Part shown: positions 35,560 to 44,153 of the stretch, one piece after another
Position numbering within the stretch: the first letter of the stretch is position 1
How the letters are laid out: each line of letters starts with the position of its first letter
Origin: Clostridium sp. CAG:768
Lineage (GTDB): Bacteria > Cyanobacteriota > Vampirovibrionia > Gastranaerophilales > Gastranaerophilaceae
Length of the DNA stretch: 64,000 bases
Assembly (NCBI GenBank): GCA_000437435.1
Contig: FR899627.1
Location: forward strand, 145,290 to 209,289
Reading direction: 5' to 3'
The notes under the pieces: model-generated
Told to the model about the DNA's origin: nothing
The model's input: the letters and a program-made list of their open reading frames with translations, nothing else
Databases searched by the model: none
Translations under genes and position numbers: made by a program

Positions 35560-36585
35560 TTAAATCCTATATGAATTTCCGCCTTTGACAATATCGCTGA
35601 TTGCTATAAAGGTTTGATTTAAAATGTAATCTATTGCATCTTTTGTATCATAAGCAATATGAGGGGTAATTATTACATTATCAAGTTTTGCAAGATCTCG
35701 TAACATTTTTGTCTCCTCGACACATTTTAAATTATTATTCACCATCTTTGCGAAATTTTCACATCTGAAACTTACATCTTCACAAGTAACCACATCTAAT
35801 GCTGCTCCTTTAATTATTCCCTCAGATACAGCATCATACAAATCTTTCATGCAGACTAATTCTCCTCTTGAAGCATTTATCAAATAGGCAGTTTTTTTCA
35901 TCAACTTAAACTGTCCTGCAGAAAACATATGATAATTATCACCAGTATATGGCAAATGCAAAGTTATAATATCCGATCTTTTTAAAAGAGTATTAAAATC
36001 TACATACTCAATATCATGCCCGTTAGTTTTTAATTCTTGTCTTTGGACTAAATCATAAGCTAAAACCTTCATTCCAAAAGCCTTAGCTACTTTGTATACA
36101 GCAAACCCGATATTACCTGTCCCTACAATCCCTAAAGTTAATTCAGACAAATCTCTGCCGATAAAATCCCTGCAATCAATATTTCCGTCCAGAAAAAATC
36201 TTGAGGCCGGAATAATATTCCTAACTAATGTTAAAATTAATCCTATTGTAAATTGTGCAACAGATTTTGTACCATAGGCTTCTACATTTATGACAGAAAT
36301 ATTTTTTTCTTCTGCTGAACTTTTGTCAATATGATCAATTCCCGTTGATCTTGTAGAAATAATCCTTAAATTTTTAAAAGCTTTTATGACATTTTTTGTC
36401 ACTTGAGAATTTACAAAAACACTGATTACAGAAGTACTATCCAATAATTCTTCTGGCAAAAATTTTATTGTTTCCTCTGTTAAGCTGTCATTATAAAAAG
36501 TAATCTCAAAATTTTCTAACTCATGAGTTCCAAAAAAATTTTTTTCACTGTCACGATAATCAAAAACCAACATTTTTATTGTCAT
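35560..36585 (-). CDS. D-2-hydroxyacid dehydrogenase (D-lactate dehydrogenase-like)
   Basis: 341 residues. NAD loop GIVGTGNIGFAVYKVA (about 147-162), catalytic Arg in NASRGELV (about 235), Glu region in LDVVTCEDVS, and catalytic His in ITPHIAYDTKDAI (about 307). Closest in layout to D-lactate dehydrogenases, which would regenerate NAD in fermentation, but related hydroxyacid enzymes cannot be excluded. Start at 36585 after AGGGGAA. Single-gene unit facing menG. Confidence 0.85.
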   Translation of the reverse strand: MTIKMLVFDYRDSEKNFFGTHELENFEITFYNDSLTEETIKFLPEELLDSTSVISVFVNSQVTKNVIKAFKNLRIISTRSTGIDHIDKSSAEEKNISVINVEAYGTKSVAQFTIGLILTLVRNIIPASRFFLDGNIDCRDFIGRDLSELTLGIVGTGNIGFAVYKVAKAFGMKVLAYDLVQRQELKTNGHDIEYVDFNTLLKRSDIITLHLPYTGDNYHMFSAGQFKLMKKTAYLINASRGELVCMKDLYDAVSEGIIKGAALDVVTCEDVSFRCENFAKMVNNNLKCVEETKMLRDLAKLDNVIITPHIAYDTKDAIDYILNQTFIAISDIVKGGNSYRI

Positions 36586-36784
36586 AAGTTCCCCTTATAT
36601 TTTTTATCTGTTTACTTTGCATAACATATCCTAAAAAGCATAAAAGCTCTCCTTATGAATTATTTACTCAACAATCATTTATTCTATTACTCGAAAGTAC
36701 ATAATCTAAGAATAATTAATTAATAAAAAGTTGAATGAAAACAAAAATAAAAAAGTTTATTCTAAAAATGTGAAAGGAGTAAAA

Positions 36785-37267
36785 ATGAAACACGACTTAA
36801 TAATTCGCGAGCCTGAATTATATTTTGATAGTATCCATAATGAATTAAACAATTTTTTACGAGATACCTTGCTTATACATTCAATGGCAAACCCTCTTAA
36901 TATAAAAAAGACATCAATTTGGCGTCCTGCAATAGAAGTCAAGCAAAATGACAAAAACTACAAAGTAAAAGTCCAACTTCCAGGAGTTAATAAAGATGAT
37001 ATAGAAGTCGAACTCGATAACGATTTTATGACAATCTCCGCTGAAATTAAGGAAGAAGCGGAAGAAAAAGAAGAAAAAGCCAAAAATGAACGCTATCACA
37101 CATCAGAATTTCGCTATGGAAGATACCAAAGAACAATCTCTTTTGATCAGCCGATAAAAATAGATGAAACTACTGCTGTATATGATAAAGGAATTTTAAA
37201 AATTACAATCCCAAAAGTTCAAACAGAAAATAAAGAACCTAAAAAATTAGAAATTAAAGAAAAATAA
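36785..37267 (+). CDS. Small heat-shock protein Hsp20
   Basis: 160 residues. Alpha-crystallin domain at about 40-145: WRPAIEVKQNDKNYKVKVQLPGV, GRYQRTISFDQPI, YDKGILKITIPK. C-terminal tail lacks an obvious I-x-I motif but ends KLEIKEK. ATG 36785 follows AAAGGAG and replaces an earlier start at 36731. No CIRCE-type repeat is visible upstream. The structured RNA candidate starts about 10 bp after its stop. Confidence 0.9.
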   Translation: MKHDLIIREPELYFDSIHNELNNFLRDTLLIHSMANPLNIKKTSIWRPAIEVKQNDKNYKVKVQLPGVNKDDIEVELDNDFMTISAEIKEEAEEKEEKAKNERYHTSEFRYGRYQRTISFDQPIKIDETTAVYDKGILKITIPKVQTENKEPKKLEIKEK

Positions 37268-37650
37268 TCATAAAAAAGTCTGTGTAATAAAAACTACGCA
37301 AGACTAAACAAAACTTCGTATCTCAAAGCCGAATCATCCGAGATATTTTCGGGTTCGGGGGGACGTGTCATAAAACATTATGAAAATGCATTCACGTTCT
37401 AATTTCGAAGCAGATGATAGTGATAATCTGCATAACTTCCCGAAGAAATAGCGGCGGGATACGAACGGTTACCCGATAGGGAAAAAGATTATGAATGACA
37501 TAAATTGATTGTCTGATGATAAAACACCCTTTTCTCTTCAACTCCGTAACAACAACGGATATAGCGGAAAGCATAATCTAAAACCTAAATGACGGTAATC
37601 GATAACTAAGACACGGGATGTAGATATAGTGGCATTCCGTGTCTTTTTAT
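37268..37650 (+). ncRNA. Structured noncoding RNA candidate, about 370 nt, unknown family
   Basis: No credible reading frame, clearly GC-richer than its neighbours, many nested helices, and a strong terminator. Helices seen: 37277-37286 with 37295-37305; GGACGTG 37361-37367 with CACGTTC 37393-37399 (inner CATAA/TTATG); GCAGAT 37410-37415 with ATCTGC 37426-37431 inside TTCG/CGAA; CGGG/CCCG at 37455/37472; GATTATG 37487-37493 with CATAATC 37572-37578 enclosing TCCGT/ACGGA; and the terminator AGACACGGGATG 37609-37620 with CATTCCGTGTCT 37633-37644, then T5. It lacks marks of tmRNA, RNase P RNA, SRP RNA or group I/II introns. The 5' end is not defined; it could be an hsp20 3' extension. Confidence 0.65.
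37609..37650 (+). terminator. Terminator of the ncRNA candidate
   Basis: A 12-bp stem with one G-U pair (37609-37620 with 37633-37644), 12-nt loop, followed by TTTTTA. Confidence 0.92.
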
Positions 37651-37662
37651 AAATAGCATAGG

Positions 37663-37718
37663 TTCTATGTATGAAAATATATTGAATTAAATTATTTGTA
37701 GAATTTCTATATATGAAA
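37663..37718. promoter_or_regulatory. Palindromic sites before the XRE gene
   Basis: TTCTATGTATGAAA (37663-37676) and TTTCTATATATGAAA (37704-37718) are inverted TTC...GAA dyads. The second covers the XRE start codon at 37713. A TAGAAT box (37699-37704) lies 8 nt before the ATG and there is no ribosome site. Confidence 0.6.
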
Positions 37719-37988
37719 CATATTAATAGCAAAAAATCAGATATAATTTTTGAAACATTAGCACAAATTCTAAAAGAAGAACGAGCTAAGAAAAATAAAT
37801 CTATAAGATTACTTGCATATGAATATGATATTCCAAAATCTTTATTGAGCAGACTTGAAAACAGCAAGAACGAACCCAAGCTAATATCCTTATGGTCAAT
37901 TTGCGAAGCTCTTGATATAAAACTGTCAGATTTAATAAAAGAACTTGAAAATAAATTACCTGAAAATTTTTCACTAATAGAAAAATAG
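37713..37988 (+). CDS. Small XRE-family regulator
   Basis: 91 residues with one Cro/C1 helix-turn-helix: EERAKKNKSIRLLAYEYDIPKSLLSRLENSKNEP (about 24-57), then LWSICEALDIKLSDLI. The start codon lies in a palindrome shared with the neighbouring LuxR-type gene, with which it is convergent: the two stop codons abut (TAG then CTA). Probably autoregulated. Confidence 0.85.
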   Translation: MKHINSKKSDIIFETLAQILKEERAKKNKSIRLLAYEYDIPKSLLSRLENSKNEPKLISLWSICEALDIKLSDLIKELENKLPENFSLIEK

Positions 37989-38207
37989 CTATTTAATAGT
38001 TCCTAAACCTAAAATATAACAAGCATTAGCTCTATTTCTTGCATTTAATTTATTAAAAACATTTGATAAAACAACTTTTACTAAACTGACACTTACATTT
38101 AATTTTGTTGCTATTTCATAATTTCTATATCCAAATACCATTAATTTTGCCATAGCAAATTCTTGTTTTGTAAGTTTTTTTTCAATCTCTTTTATAAAAT
38201 ATGACAT
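37989..38207 (-). CDS. Stand-alone LuxR-type helix-turn-helix protein
   Basis: 72 residues, only the GerE/LuxR DNA-binding domain: LTKQEFAMAKLMVFGYRNYEIATKLNVS, then VKVVLSNVFNKLNARNRANA. No receiver or ligand domain, so activity may be set by amount alone. ATG 38207 follows AAAGAGAG. It ends against the XRE gene with zero spacing. Confidence 0.82.
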   Translation of the reverse strand: MSYFIKEIEKKLTKQEFAMAKLMVFGYRNYEIATKLNVSVSLVKVVLSNVFNKLNARNRANACYILGLGTIK

Positions 38208-38226
38208 ATTTTACTCTCTTTCTAGG

Positions 38227-38278
38227 TTTCATATATGAAAATATAGTGAAATATTATCACATAATTCTATATATGCAA
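38227..38278. promoter_or_regulatory. Palindromic sites before the LuxR-type gene
   Basis: TTTCATATATGAAA (38227-38240) is a perfect palindrome, and ATTCTATATATGCAA (38264-38278) a half-degenerate copy. Both match the sites at 37663 and 37704 on the other side of the two-gene module. Confidence 0.6.
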
Positions 38279-38290
38279 CCAGAAAAATAA

Positions 38291-39616
38291 TTATTCACTT
38301 ACAAACTTTATAAGTTTTTTAATATCTTTATTCCAAGTCCCGTTCCAATTTCTTATAATTACATCAGCAGGACTTATGCCGTTTAATGTGTATTCTTTTA
38401 TTGGATCAAGATATTTTTCTTCGCCTGTATCCATCTCTATTAAAGATTTTTCAGCAATATATAAAATTTCTTTTGCAATATCTTTTACTAAATATTTTCC
38501 AATTTTTGAATTCAAAGCACTTTTTGGAACATTATATCTTAGTTCAGAAAAATCCCTATATTCAAAATCTTTAAACAATTCTTCAATTTCTTGCATAGCA
38601 CTATGACTATATAAAATACCTTTATAAATCGCTAAGATTGAATATTGCAAATTTTTCCCGACACAATCATGGTTTCTGATTTCTATAAAATTACGCATTC
38701 TAACTTCAGGAAAATATAAATTTGCATGAAGCATAAAATCATTTATATCAGCTTGAAAATCTTCATAACCTGATTGCATAAACTGATTAAAATCTATTTT
38801 CCCGTTTATAGGAATAGCACCTGATTCTCTGTTAATAAAAATCATTGGAGATTCAAATACATAATCCAAATATTCTTCAAAAGAAAATTTATCATCAATT
38901 TGTCCAACAAAACCGCATCTGTCATTATCTGTATTTAACCAGCTTAGTGCTCTAAAACTTTTATATCCTGTCTCTACCCCGCCTCTTATCGGAGAATTTG
39001 CAAACATAGCTGTCATAAAAGGGGTTAATTTATTAGCTACACGGAATTTGTCAATTGCATCTTCTTCACTTTCAAAATCAATACAACACTGCACCCCTGC
39101 TGTTTCACGCATCATAACATCAGATAAAATACCCCACAAATACTTTGCCATAATGTGATAACGTTTCTTAGGAATAAGATTTATTGACTTATGAGTAGAT
39201 AATGGAGATACTCCGTAATTTAAAAGTGTAATTCCCATTTTATCCAAGATAGGAGACATTTTTTTGTTCAAGTCGTCAATTTTATTTTTAATATCATCAA
39301 TAGTTTTTTCAGGTTTCAAACTCAATTCAATTTGAGATCCGGGCTCAAGTGTCACAGTATCGTGCTCTTGTTTTAGCCCAATGATATTATAATCATCAGT
39401 AATATAATCCCAATTTTCTTCCTTAGCAAAATTTCTCAAAAAATTGCATACACCATTATCTGAAGAATAATCAACAGCTTTTGACGTCACAGAAAAAATA
39501 GGCAGTCTTTCATATTCAATACCAATTCTGAATTGTTCTCGTGATTTACAACCGCTTTTGAACAATTTTAAAATTTCTTTTTTGTCTAATTTTTCCTGTG
39601 TTTGAATGTTACTCAC
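38291..39616 (-). CDS. gshA: Glutamate-cysteine ligase, plant/cyanobacterial type
   Basis: 441 residues. First step of glutathione synthesis. RIGIEYERLPIF (about 22-33) is the ATP/Glu-binding start, HDTVTLEPGSQIELSL (about 75-90), MRETAGVQCCIDFESEEDA (about 168-186), and the EIRNHDCV block (about 316) match class 3 ligases. A class-typical Cys pair (QCC) is present. No gshB is adjacent. Start ATG 39616 is near the divergent ksgA; the product may be gamma-glutamylcysteine if gshB is lacking elsewhere. Confidence 0.88.
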   Translation of the reverse strand: MSNIQTQEKLDKKEILKLFKSGCKSREQFRIGIEYERLPIFSVTSKAVDYSSDNGVCNFLRNFAKEENWDYITDDYNIIGLKQEHDTVTLEPGSQIELSLKPEKTIDDIKNKIDDLNKKMSPILDKMGITLLNYGVSPLSTHKSINLIPKKRYHIMAKYLWGILSDVMMRETAGVQCCIDFESEEDAIDKFRVANKLTPFMTAMFANSPIRGGVETGYKSFRALSWLNTDNDRCGFVGQIDDKFSFEEYLDYVFESPMIFINRESGAIPINGKIDFNQFMQSGYEDFQADINDFMLHANLYFPEVRMRNFIEIRNHDCVGKNLQYSILAIYKGILYSHSAMQEIEELFKDFEYRDFSELRYNVPKSALNSKIGKYLVKDIAKEILYIAEKSLIEMDTGEEKYLDPIKEYTLNGISPADVIIRNWNGTWNKDIKKLIKFVSE

Positions 39617-39706
39617 ATTAACCCCCTATCCAATTATAACATCCACAAAATTAACAAAAAAAAATTATTAAAACATTTACCTGTGTGTGGTATTATTATA
39701 GGTAAG

Positions 39707-40549
39707 ATGAACTACTTCGAACGGGCAAAATACTTTAGAACTAAAAAAAGACTTGGTCAAAACTTTCTTATTGACGGGCAGACTATCGCTGATATCATTG
39801 ACTTTGCAGAGATTAAACCTGATGATACAGTAATTGAAATCGGACCCGGAGTTGGGTTTGTAACAGAACAATTAGTAAAGCATGCCAAACGAGTTATTGC
39901 AATTGAACTTGATGAAGAAGCAATAAAAGAATTGCAAAAACTTGATGCTCCAAATCTTGAAATAATCCATAATGATATTTTGAAACAAGATTTGTCAGAA
40001 TTATGTGAAGGCAAAGTAAAAGTCGTTGCAAATATTCCATACTACATTACAAGTCCTATTATTGCTCATTTACTTGGTGAAGTAGATGATTTGAATAACA
40101 AAAACAGAAATAAAATAACAGATATTTTACTAATGGTGCAAGAAGAAGTAGCTAGAAGAATGGCTGCAAATGAAAATTCTTCAGGAAAACAATATGGGCT
40201 TTTGACAATTCTTTCACAATTTTGGGCAGATGTAAAAATTATGAAATTAGTCGGAAGACGATCTTTTTATCCTGCTCCAAAAGTTAATTCAGCATTAGTA
40301 AAACTTGATGTGAGAGAAAAACCTCTGCTTGAATTAACAGATTATTCTCATTTTAGAAAAACTGTTAAAGCAGGATTTTCACAACGAAGAAAAAATATTA
40401 AAAATTGCCTTTTATCTGCAGGATTTGCAAAAGAAAATATTCAAAACGCTCTTGCAAAATTAAATCTTGATGAAAATGTAAGAGGTGAAAAACTCTCAAT
40501 AGAAACTTTCGGGAAATTGTCGGAGGCATTGCTAAACAATGGAAATTAA
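39707..40549 (+). CDS. rsmA: 16S rRNA dimethyladenosine transferase
   Basis: 280 residues (KsgA). Dimethylates two adjacent adenosines in 16S helix 45. FRTKKRLGQNFLID (10-23) is the family start, SAM motif VIEIGPGVGFVTE (about 45-57), catalytic NIPYYITSP (about 109-117), and C-terminal VRGEKLSIETF. Start ATG 39707 is fixed by this; an extended -10 (TGG-TATTAT) lies 10 nt upstream and no ribosome site is seen, so the leader is very short. Overlaps ispE by 11 bp. Confidence 0.95.
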   Translation: MNYFERAKYFRTKKRLGQNFLIDGQTIADIIDFAEIKPDDTVIEIGPGVGFVTEQLVKHAKRVIAIELDEEAIKELQKLDAPNLEIIHNDILKQDLSELCEGKVKVVANIPYYITSPIIAHLLGEVDDLNNKNRNKITDILLMVQEEVARRMAANENSSGKQYGLLTILSQFWADVKIMKLVGRRSFYPAPKVNSALVKLDVREKPLLELTDYSHFRKTVKAGFSQRRKNIKNCLLSAGFAKENIQNALAKLNLDENVRGEKLSIETFGKLSEALLNNGN

Positions 40550-41348
40550 AATTCAATGTCCCGCAAAAATTAATTTAACTCTAAAAGTCTTAGGCAAAAG
40601 AGAAGACGGATTTCATAACATTGAAAGCATTATGCAGACAATCAACCTCTATGATTATTTAACTATTAACGCTGAAAAATCAGATAAATTTGAAATAAAT
40701 CTATCAGGTAATAATAATGAAATCCCGTACAATGAAAAAAATCTGGTATATAAAGCTGCAAAACTATTTATAGACAATACAAATCTGCAACCACATAAAA
40801 TTGAAATTTATATAGATAAAAATATCCCTATCGCAGCAGGTTTGGCTGGCGGCAGCACAGATGCAGCAGGAACTTTATACGGATTAAATAGAATTTTTGA
40901 TAAACCTTTATCAAAAGAAAAATTACATGAACTTTGTGCACAATTAGGATCTGATTTAAATTTCTGTCTTGAAGGCGGAAGACAAATGACAAAAGGCAGA
41001 GGAGAAATTTTAGAAAGACTTCATTTTGAAAAATTGTCAATTTCTTTAATTAAACCTAAAAATTTAGGAATAAGTGCAAAAGAAGCATATACAAAATATT
41101 CTCAAAAGAACTCTCAAAATTTCCAATCAAAATACGGTTCAAAAGATAATTTCAAAAACGACCTTGAATGGGCTTTAATAGATGATTATAAAGAATTACA
41201 AGATATAAAAGACTTATATCCAGAATCGATTATGTCAGGTTCTGGTTCTACTTATTTTAGTGTTAATAGGGAGTTTTACCCCACAAATGATTATTGGACT
41301 GCAAATAACCTTGTAAGTACAGAACAAGGGATTTGTGTCGCAAATTAA
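40539..41348 (+). CDS. ispE: 4-diphosphocytidyl-2-C-methyl-D-erythritol kinase
   Basis: 269 residues, GHMP kinase of the MEP isoprenoid route. CPAKINLTLKVLGKREDGFH (6-25) with the catalytic Lys region, ATP loop PIAAGLAGGSTDAAG (about 91-105) and C-terminal MSGSGSTYF (about 228-236). Translation is coupled to rsmA by the overlap, an arrangement common in bacteria. Strong terminator after it. Confidence 0.95.
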   Translation: MEIKIQCPAKINLTLKVLGKREDGFHNIESIMQTINLYDYLTINAEKSDKFEINLSGNNNEIPYNEKNLVYKAAKLFIDNTNLQPHKIEIYIDKNIPIAAGLAGGSTDAAGTLYGLNRIFDKPLSKEKLHELCAQLGSDLNFCLEGGRQMTKGRGEILERLHFEKLSISLIKPKNLGISAKEAYTKYSQKNSQNFQSKYGSKDNFKNDLEWALIDDYKELQDIKDLYPESIMSGSGSTYFSVNREFYPTNDYWTANNLVSTEQGICVAN

Positions 41349-41379
41349 AAGACCTTCCTGACAGTTGGAAGGTCTTTTT
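41345..41379 (+). terminator. Terminator after ispE
   Basis: AAAAGACCTTCC pairs with GGAAGGTCTTTT around TGACAGTT, ending in T7. Confidence 0.94.
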
Positions 41380-41412
41380 TTATTATAAAGGAGACGTAAT
41401 TTTAGTTGATAT

Positions 41413-43020
41413 TTATGCTGCTTTTTGAGCTGCTTTTGCTTGTTGCATTGCTGCATCACGAGCTTCAGGTGTTGAATATGTTTTACTTCTGTTTCCGTTA
41501 CAATCTGTATAGAAGTAAACTGTAACTGTTTCTTGAGTTTGTGGGTTTGTATATTTACCTGTATATTTTGTTTGTTTTTTAAATTTATTTGTTTTTACTT
41601 TTACTTCAGCATCACAATCAATTTTATGTCCTAAAAGTTCCTCAGGTAAATTTAAAACTTTTGGTTGAACATTTAATTTGAAGTTTGTAATACCGTGTTG
41701 TTTTTTCAATTCGTGAACTGCATTCATTAATTCTTTTTGATCTTTAATTCCGTATTTAGCTGCTACAATACCTGCCCAATATTCACCTTTTTTAGGTTTA
41801 TACTGACAAATTGGCATATCAATACTATTTGTTTGAGATTCTTGATCCGGAGTTAACGGACATTCATCATCACAAGGAATATCATCTTCCTGTACATTTG
41901 GTTCATCAACTGGAGGTTTTGGAGGAACAGGATCTGACTCTTTACCTTTACCCGGAGTATAAATTTTAGCTTCTTTTCCACCTCTATCTTTGATAAAGCC
42001 CATTGTAGCCAAACCTAAACCTAAGCCCATTAAAGAACCTGCTTGAGCACCTTGACCTGCAGAACTTAGACCTGATTTAGCTTTTGCAGTTGCTGTATCT
42101 GTTGAAGTTGCTGTATCTGTTGCTGTTGCAGATTCAATAATATTACCTGCATCATCATAGATATTTGCAACGGCATTTGATGTAGATGTTGCGGTAGATG
42201 TTGCTGTTGCTATAACATTTCCTGCTAAAATACCTGATGCTCCAAGTGCTGCACCAATTCCTGCACCAACACCTGTCATACCTGCAACATACAAGCCTCT
42301 GTATAAATTTGTATTATCCTTTTCATATCCTAAATTTGATTTTTTAGCAATATTTTTAATTACACTTGCTTTTACATTTTCTTTTTCTGCAACTTCTCGT
42401 CTTTCTTTAAGACTTAAATAATGGTTTTCAGCTTCGCCTTCTTCTGTATGTGTGTTTGCGAATTTTAATGCAGTTTGCTTAAATTTATCACTTGAGAAGT
42501 TTCCATTTTCGTCATAGAACAATTCTTTGTGACTTTCAATATATTTACGAGTTTTATTTTGACCAAAAAGACCTTTTCTCAAATATTCATTTTCAGGTAA
42601 TTGAGCATCAGCTTTTTGTTTAGCCTCTTTTTTGCTTAAGCCTTCATTTCTGTATTGTTCAATCAACTGCTTTCTTTGTTCTTTACGAGCTTTTTCAGCA
42701 GCTTTGTATGCTTCCTTGTCCATAAATACTTGAGTTGCATTTGAATTTTCTTTATATTGTTGGTCTTTTACATAATTTTTAGCCATTTTTTCAGCTTCTT
42801 TTTCAGATTCAACTTTTTGACCTTCAACTGTGCCAAAATTCAAATAAGCTTGTTTTGCTTCTTCAATTGCTTTTTGACGGTCTTCTTTAGTTGCTAATTC
42901 TCTTTGAATTTCAGCATTTAATCTTTCTTTTTCTGCCTTTTCTTTTTCTACTGGATTTGTTACTGCTTTAGACTGAGCAGATTGTGCAGTAAATAAATCA
43001 ACTTTTTTTACGTCTGTCAT
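41413..43020 (-). CDS. Large lineage-specific protein: coiled coil, glycine-rich segment, LysM-like domain
   Basis: 535 residues, unknown function. Residues 20-215 are charged and helical (coiled coil, many KAEKE-type runs). Residues about 228-345 are rich in G and A with two hydrophobic stretches (GVGAGIGAALGASGILAG and GSLMGLGLGLATMGF) and a T/S/A repeat between them. Then a proline-rich, Cys-containing linker, a LysM-like domain (PKKGEYWAGIVAAKYGI to VLNLPEELLG, about 413-462), and a basic C-terminal tail with YFYTDCNGN. It may be anchored in membrane and bind peptidoglycan, but there is no signal peptide. Ribosome site AGAAAGGGA. Confidence 0.7.
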   Translation of the reverse strand: MTDVKKVDLFTAQSAQSKAVTNPVEKEKAEKERLNAEIQRELATKEDRQKAIEEAKQAYLNFGTVEGQKVESEKEAEKMAKNYVKDQQYKENSNATQVFMDKEAYKAAEKARKEQRKQLIEQYRNEGLSKKEAKQKADAQLPENEYLRKGLFGQNKTRKYIESHKELFYDENGNFSSDKFKQTALKFANTHTEEGEAENHYLSLKERREVAEKENVKASVIKNIAKKSNLGYEKDNTNLYRGLYVAGMTGVGAGIGAALGASGILAGNVIATATSTATSTSNAVANIYDDAGNIIESATATDTATSTDTATAKAKSGLSSAGQGAQAGSLMGLGLGLATMGFIKDRGGKEAKIYTPGKGKESDPVPPKPPVDEPNVQEDDIPCDDECPLTPDQESQTNSIDMPICQYKPKKGEYWAGIVAAKYGIKDQKELMNAVHELKKQHGITNFKLNVQPKVLNLPEELLGHKIDCDAEVKVKTNKFKKQTKYTGKYTNPQTQETVTVYFYTDCNGNRSKTYSTPEARDAAMQQAKAAQKAA

Positions 43021-43167
43021 TTTTTTCCCTTTCTAATTTTCCTCGTGACAAGAAAATTAAAATTTTAAATATCCCCTATGCTTTTATAAAAAAATTTTGA
43101 AATCCAAAATTGCATGATTTGAATAAAATATCTTAACATTTGTTAACAAAAATCCCCGATAAGACTA

Positions 43168-43196
43168 TTCACACCAAAAGGATTATGATGTACTAT
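43168..43196 (+). promoter_or_regulatory. Leaderless promoter of the ABC ATPase gene
   Basis: TTCACA (43168-43173), 17-nt spacer, TACTAT (43191-43196), then ATGCAT and the ATG at 43203. A competing reading starts at ATG 43188 after AAAAGG. Confidence 0.5.
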
Positions 43197-43202
43197 ATGC
43201 AT

Positions 43203-44153
43203 ATGTCAGTATTAGATGTAAAAAATTTGAACTTAAGTTTTAATTGCGAATGCGGTTATAGACAAGCATTATATAATGTTAATTTTTCACTTGATGCAGG
43301 AGAAATGCATGCACTAGTCGGAGAATCGGGTTGCGGAAAAACTATGAGTGCAATGAGTATATTGCAACTACTACCTAAAAATGCAAAAATTACTGATGGT
43401 GAAATTTTATATAAAGGCAAAGATCTACTAAAAACATCAAAAAAAGATTTACAACATCTAAGAGGGGATAAAATTGCACTAATCCCACAAGATCCAATGA
43501 CATCTTTAAATCCTTTATATACAGTTGGAAACCAACTTTTAGAAGTTATAAAAATTCATCAAAATCTAAAAGGGAAAGAAGCTTATAAAAAAGCAATAGA
43601 AGCATTAGAAGCTGTTCAAATTCCTTGTGCAGAAGAAAGAATGAAAGCCTATCCTCATGAATTTTCAGGCGGAATGAAACAACGAGCTATAATTGCAATG
43701 GCTCTATGTTGCAATGCAGAAATTTTAATTGCCGATGAACCGACAACTGCACTTGATGTAACTATTCAAGCTCAAATTATGAAACTTTTAAAAGAAATTC
43801 AAAAAGAGAGAAACACCTCAATTCTGTTAATCACACATGATCTAGCTTTAGTTGGAGAAAATGCTGATTATATATCAGTAATGTATGCAGGCAGAATTGT
43901 AGAAACTGCACCTTCAAAAGAATTTTTTGCAAACCCAAAACACCCATATTCAAAAGCACTTTTAAAGTCGTTACCATCTAATAAAAATTCAAAATTAGAA
44001 ACAATTCAAGGACAACCTCCTACAATACAACAAGATATTTCTGGATGCAGATTTCATCCAAGATGTCCTAAATGTATTGATATTTGCACTCAAAAAATTC
44101 CTGAATTAGAAAATGTAGGAATAAATCATTATTCAGCATGTTTTTGTAACTAA
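43203..44153 (+). CDS. Oligopeptide/dipeptide-type ABC transporter ATPase (OppD/DppD-like), solitary
   Basis: 316 residues. Walker A GESGCGKTMS (about 41-50), Q-loop ALIPQDPMTSLNP, signature SGGMKQRAIIAMAL, Walker B ILIADEPTTALD, H-loop THDLALV, then the oligopeptide C-terminal domain with the cysteine set GCRFHPRCPKCIDICTQK that binds an iron-sulfur cluster in this family. No permease, binding protein or second ATPase is nearby, so the rest of the transporter must be encoded elsewhere. Start is ambiguous among four in-frame ATG (43185-43203); MSVLDVKNL fits the family. Confidence 0.85.
   Translation: MSVLDVKNLNLSFNCECGYRQALYNVNFSLDAGEMHALVGESGCGKTMSAMSILQLLPKNAKITDGEILYKGKDLLKTSKKDLQHLRGDKIALIPQDPMTSLNPLYTVGNQLLEVIKIHQNLKGKEAYKKAIEALEAVQIPCAEERMKAYPHEFSGGMKQRAIIAMALCCNAEILIADEPTTALDVTIQAQIMKLLKEIQKERNTSILLITHDLALVGENADYISVMYAGRIVETAPSKEFFANPKHPYSKALLKSLPSNKNSKLETIQGQPPTIQQDISGCRFHPRCPKCIDICTQKIPELENVGINHYSACFCN

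Noticed and set aside
37410..37451. Short frame ADDSDNLHNFPKK in the ncRNA, considered as a tmRNA tag
   Set aside because: It does not end in the usual small hydrophobic residues, and no tRNA-like acceptor, T-loop or CCA end is present.
37513..37570. CTGATGA followed by GAAA, as in a hammerhead ribozyme core
   Set aside because: The sequence between the two motifs does not form stem II, and no stem III with a cleavage triplet is seen.
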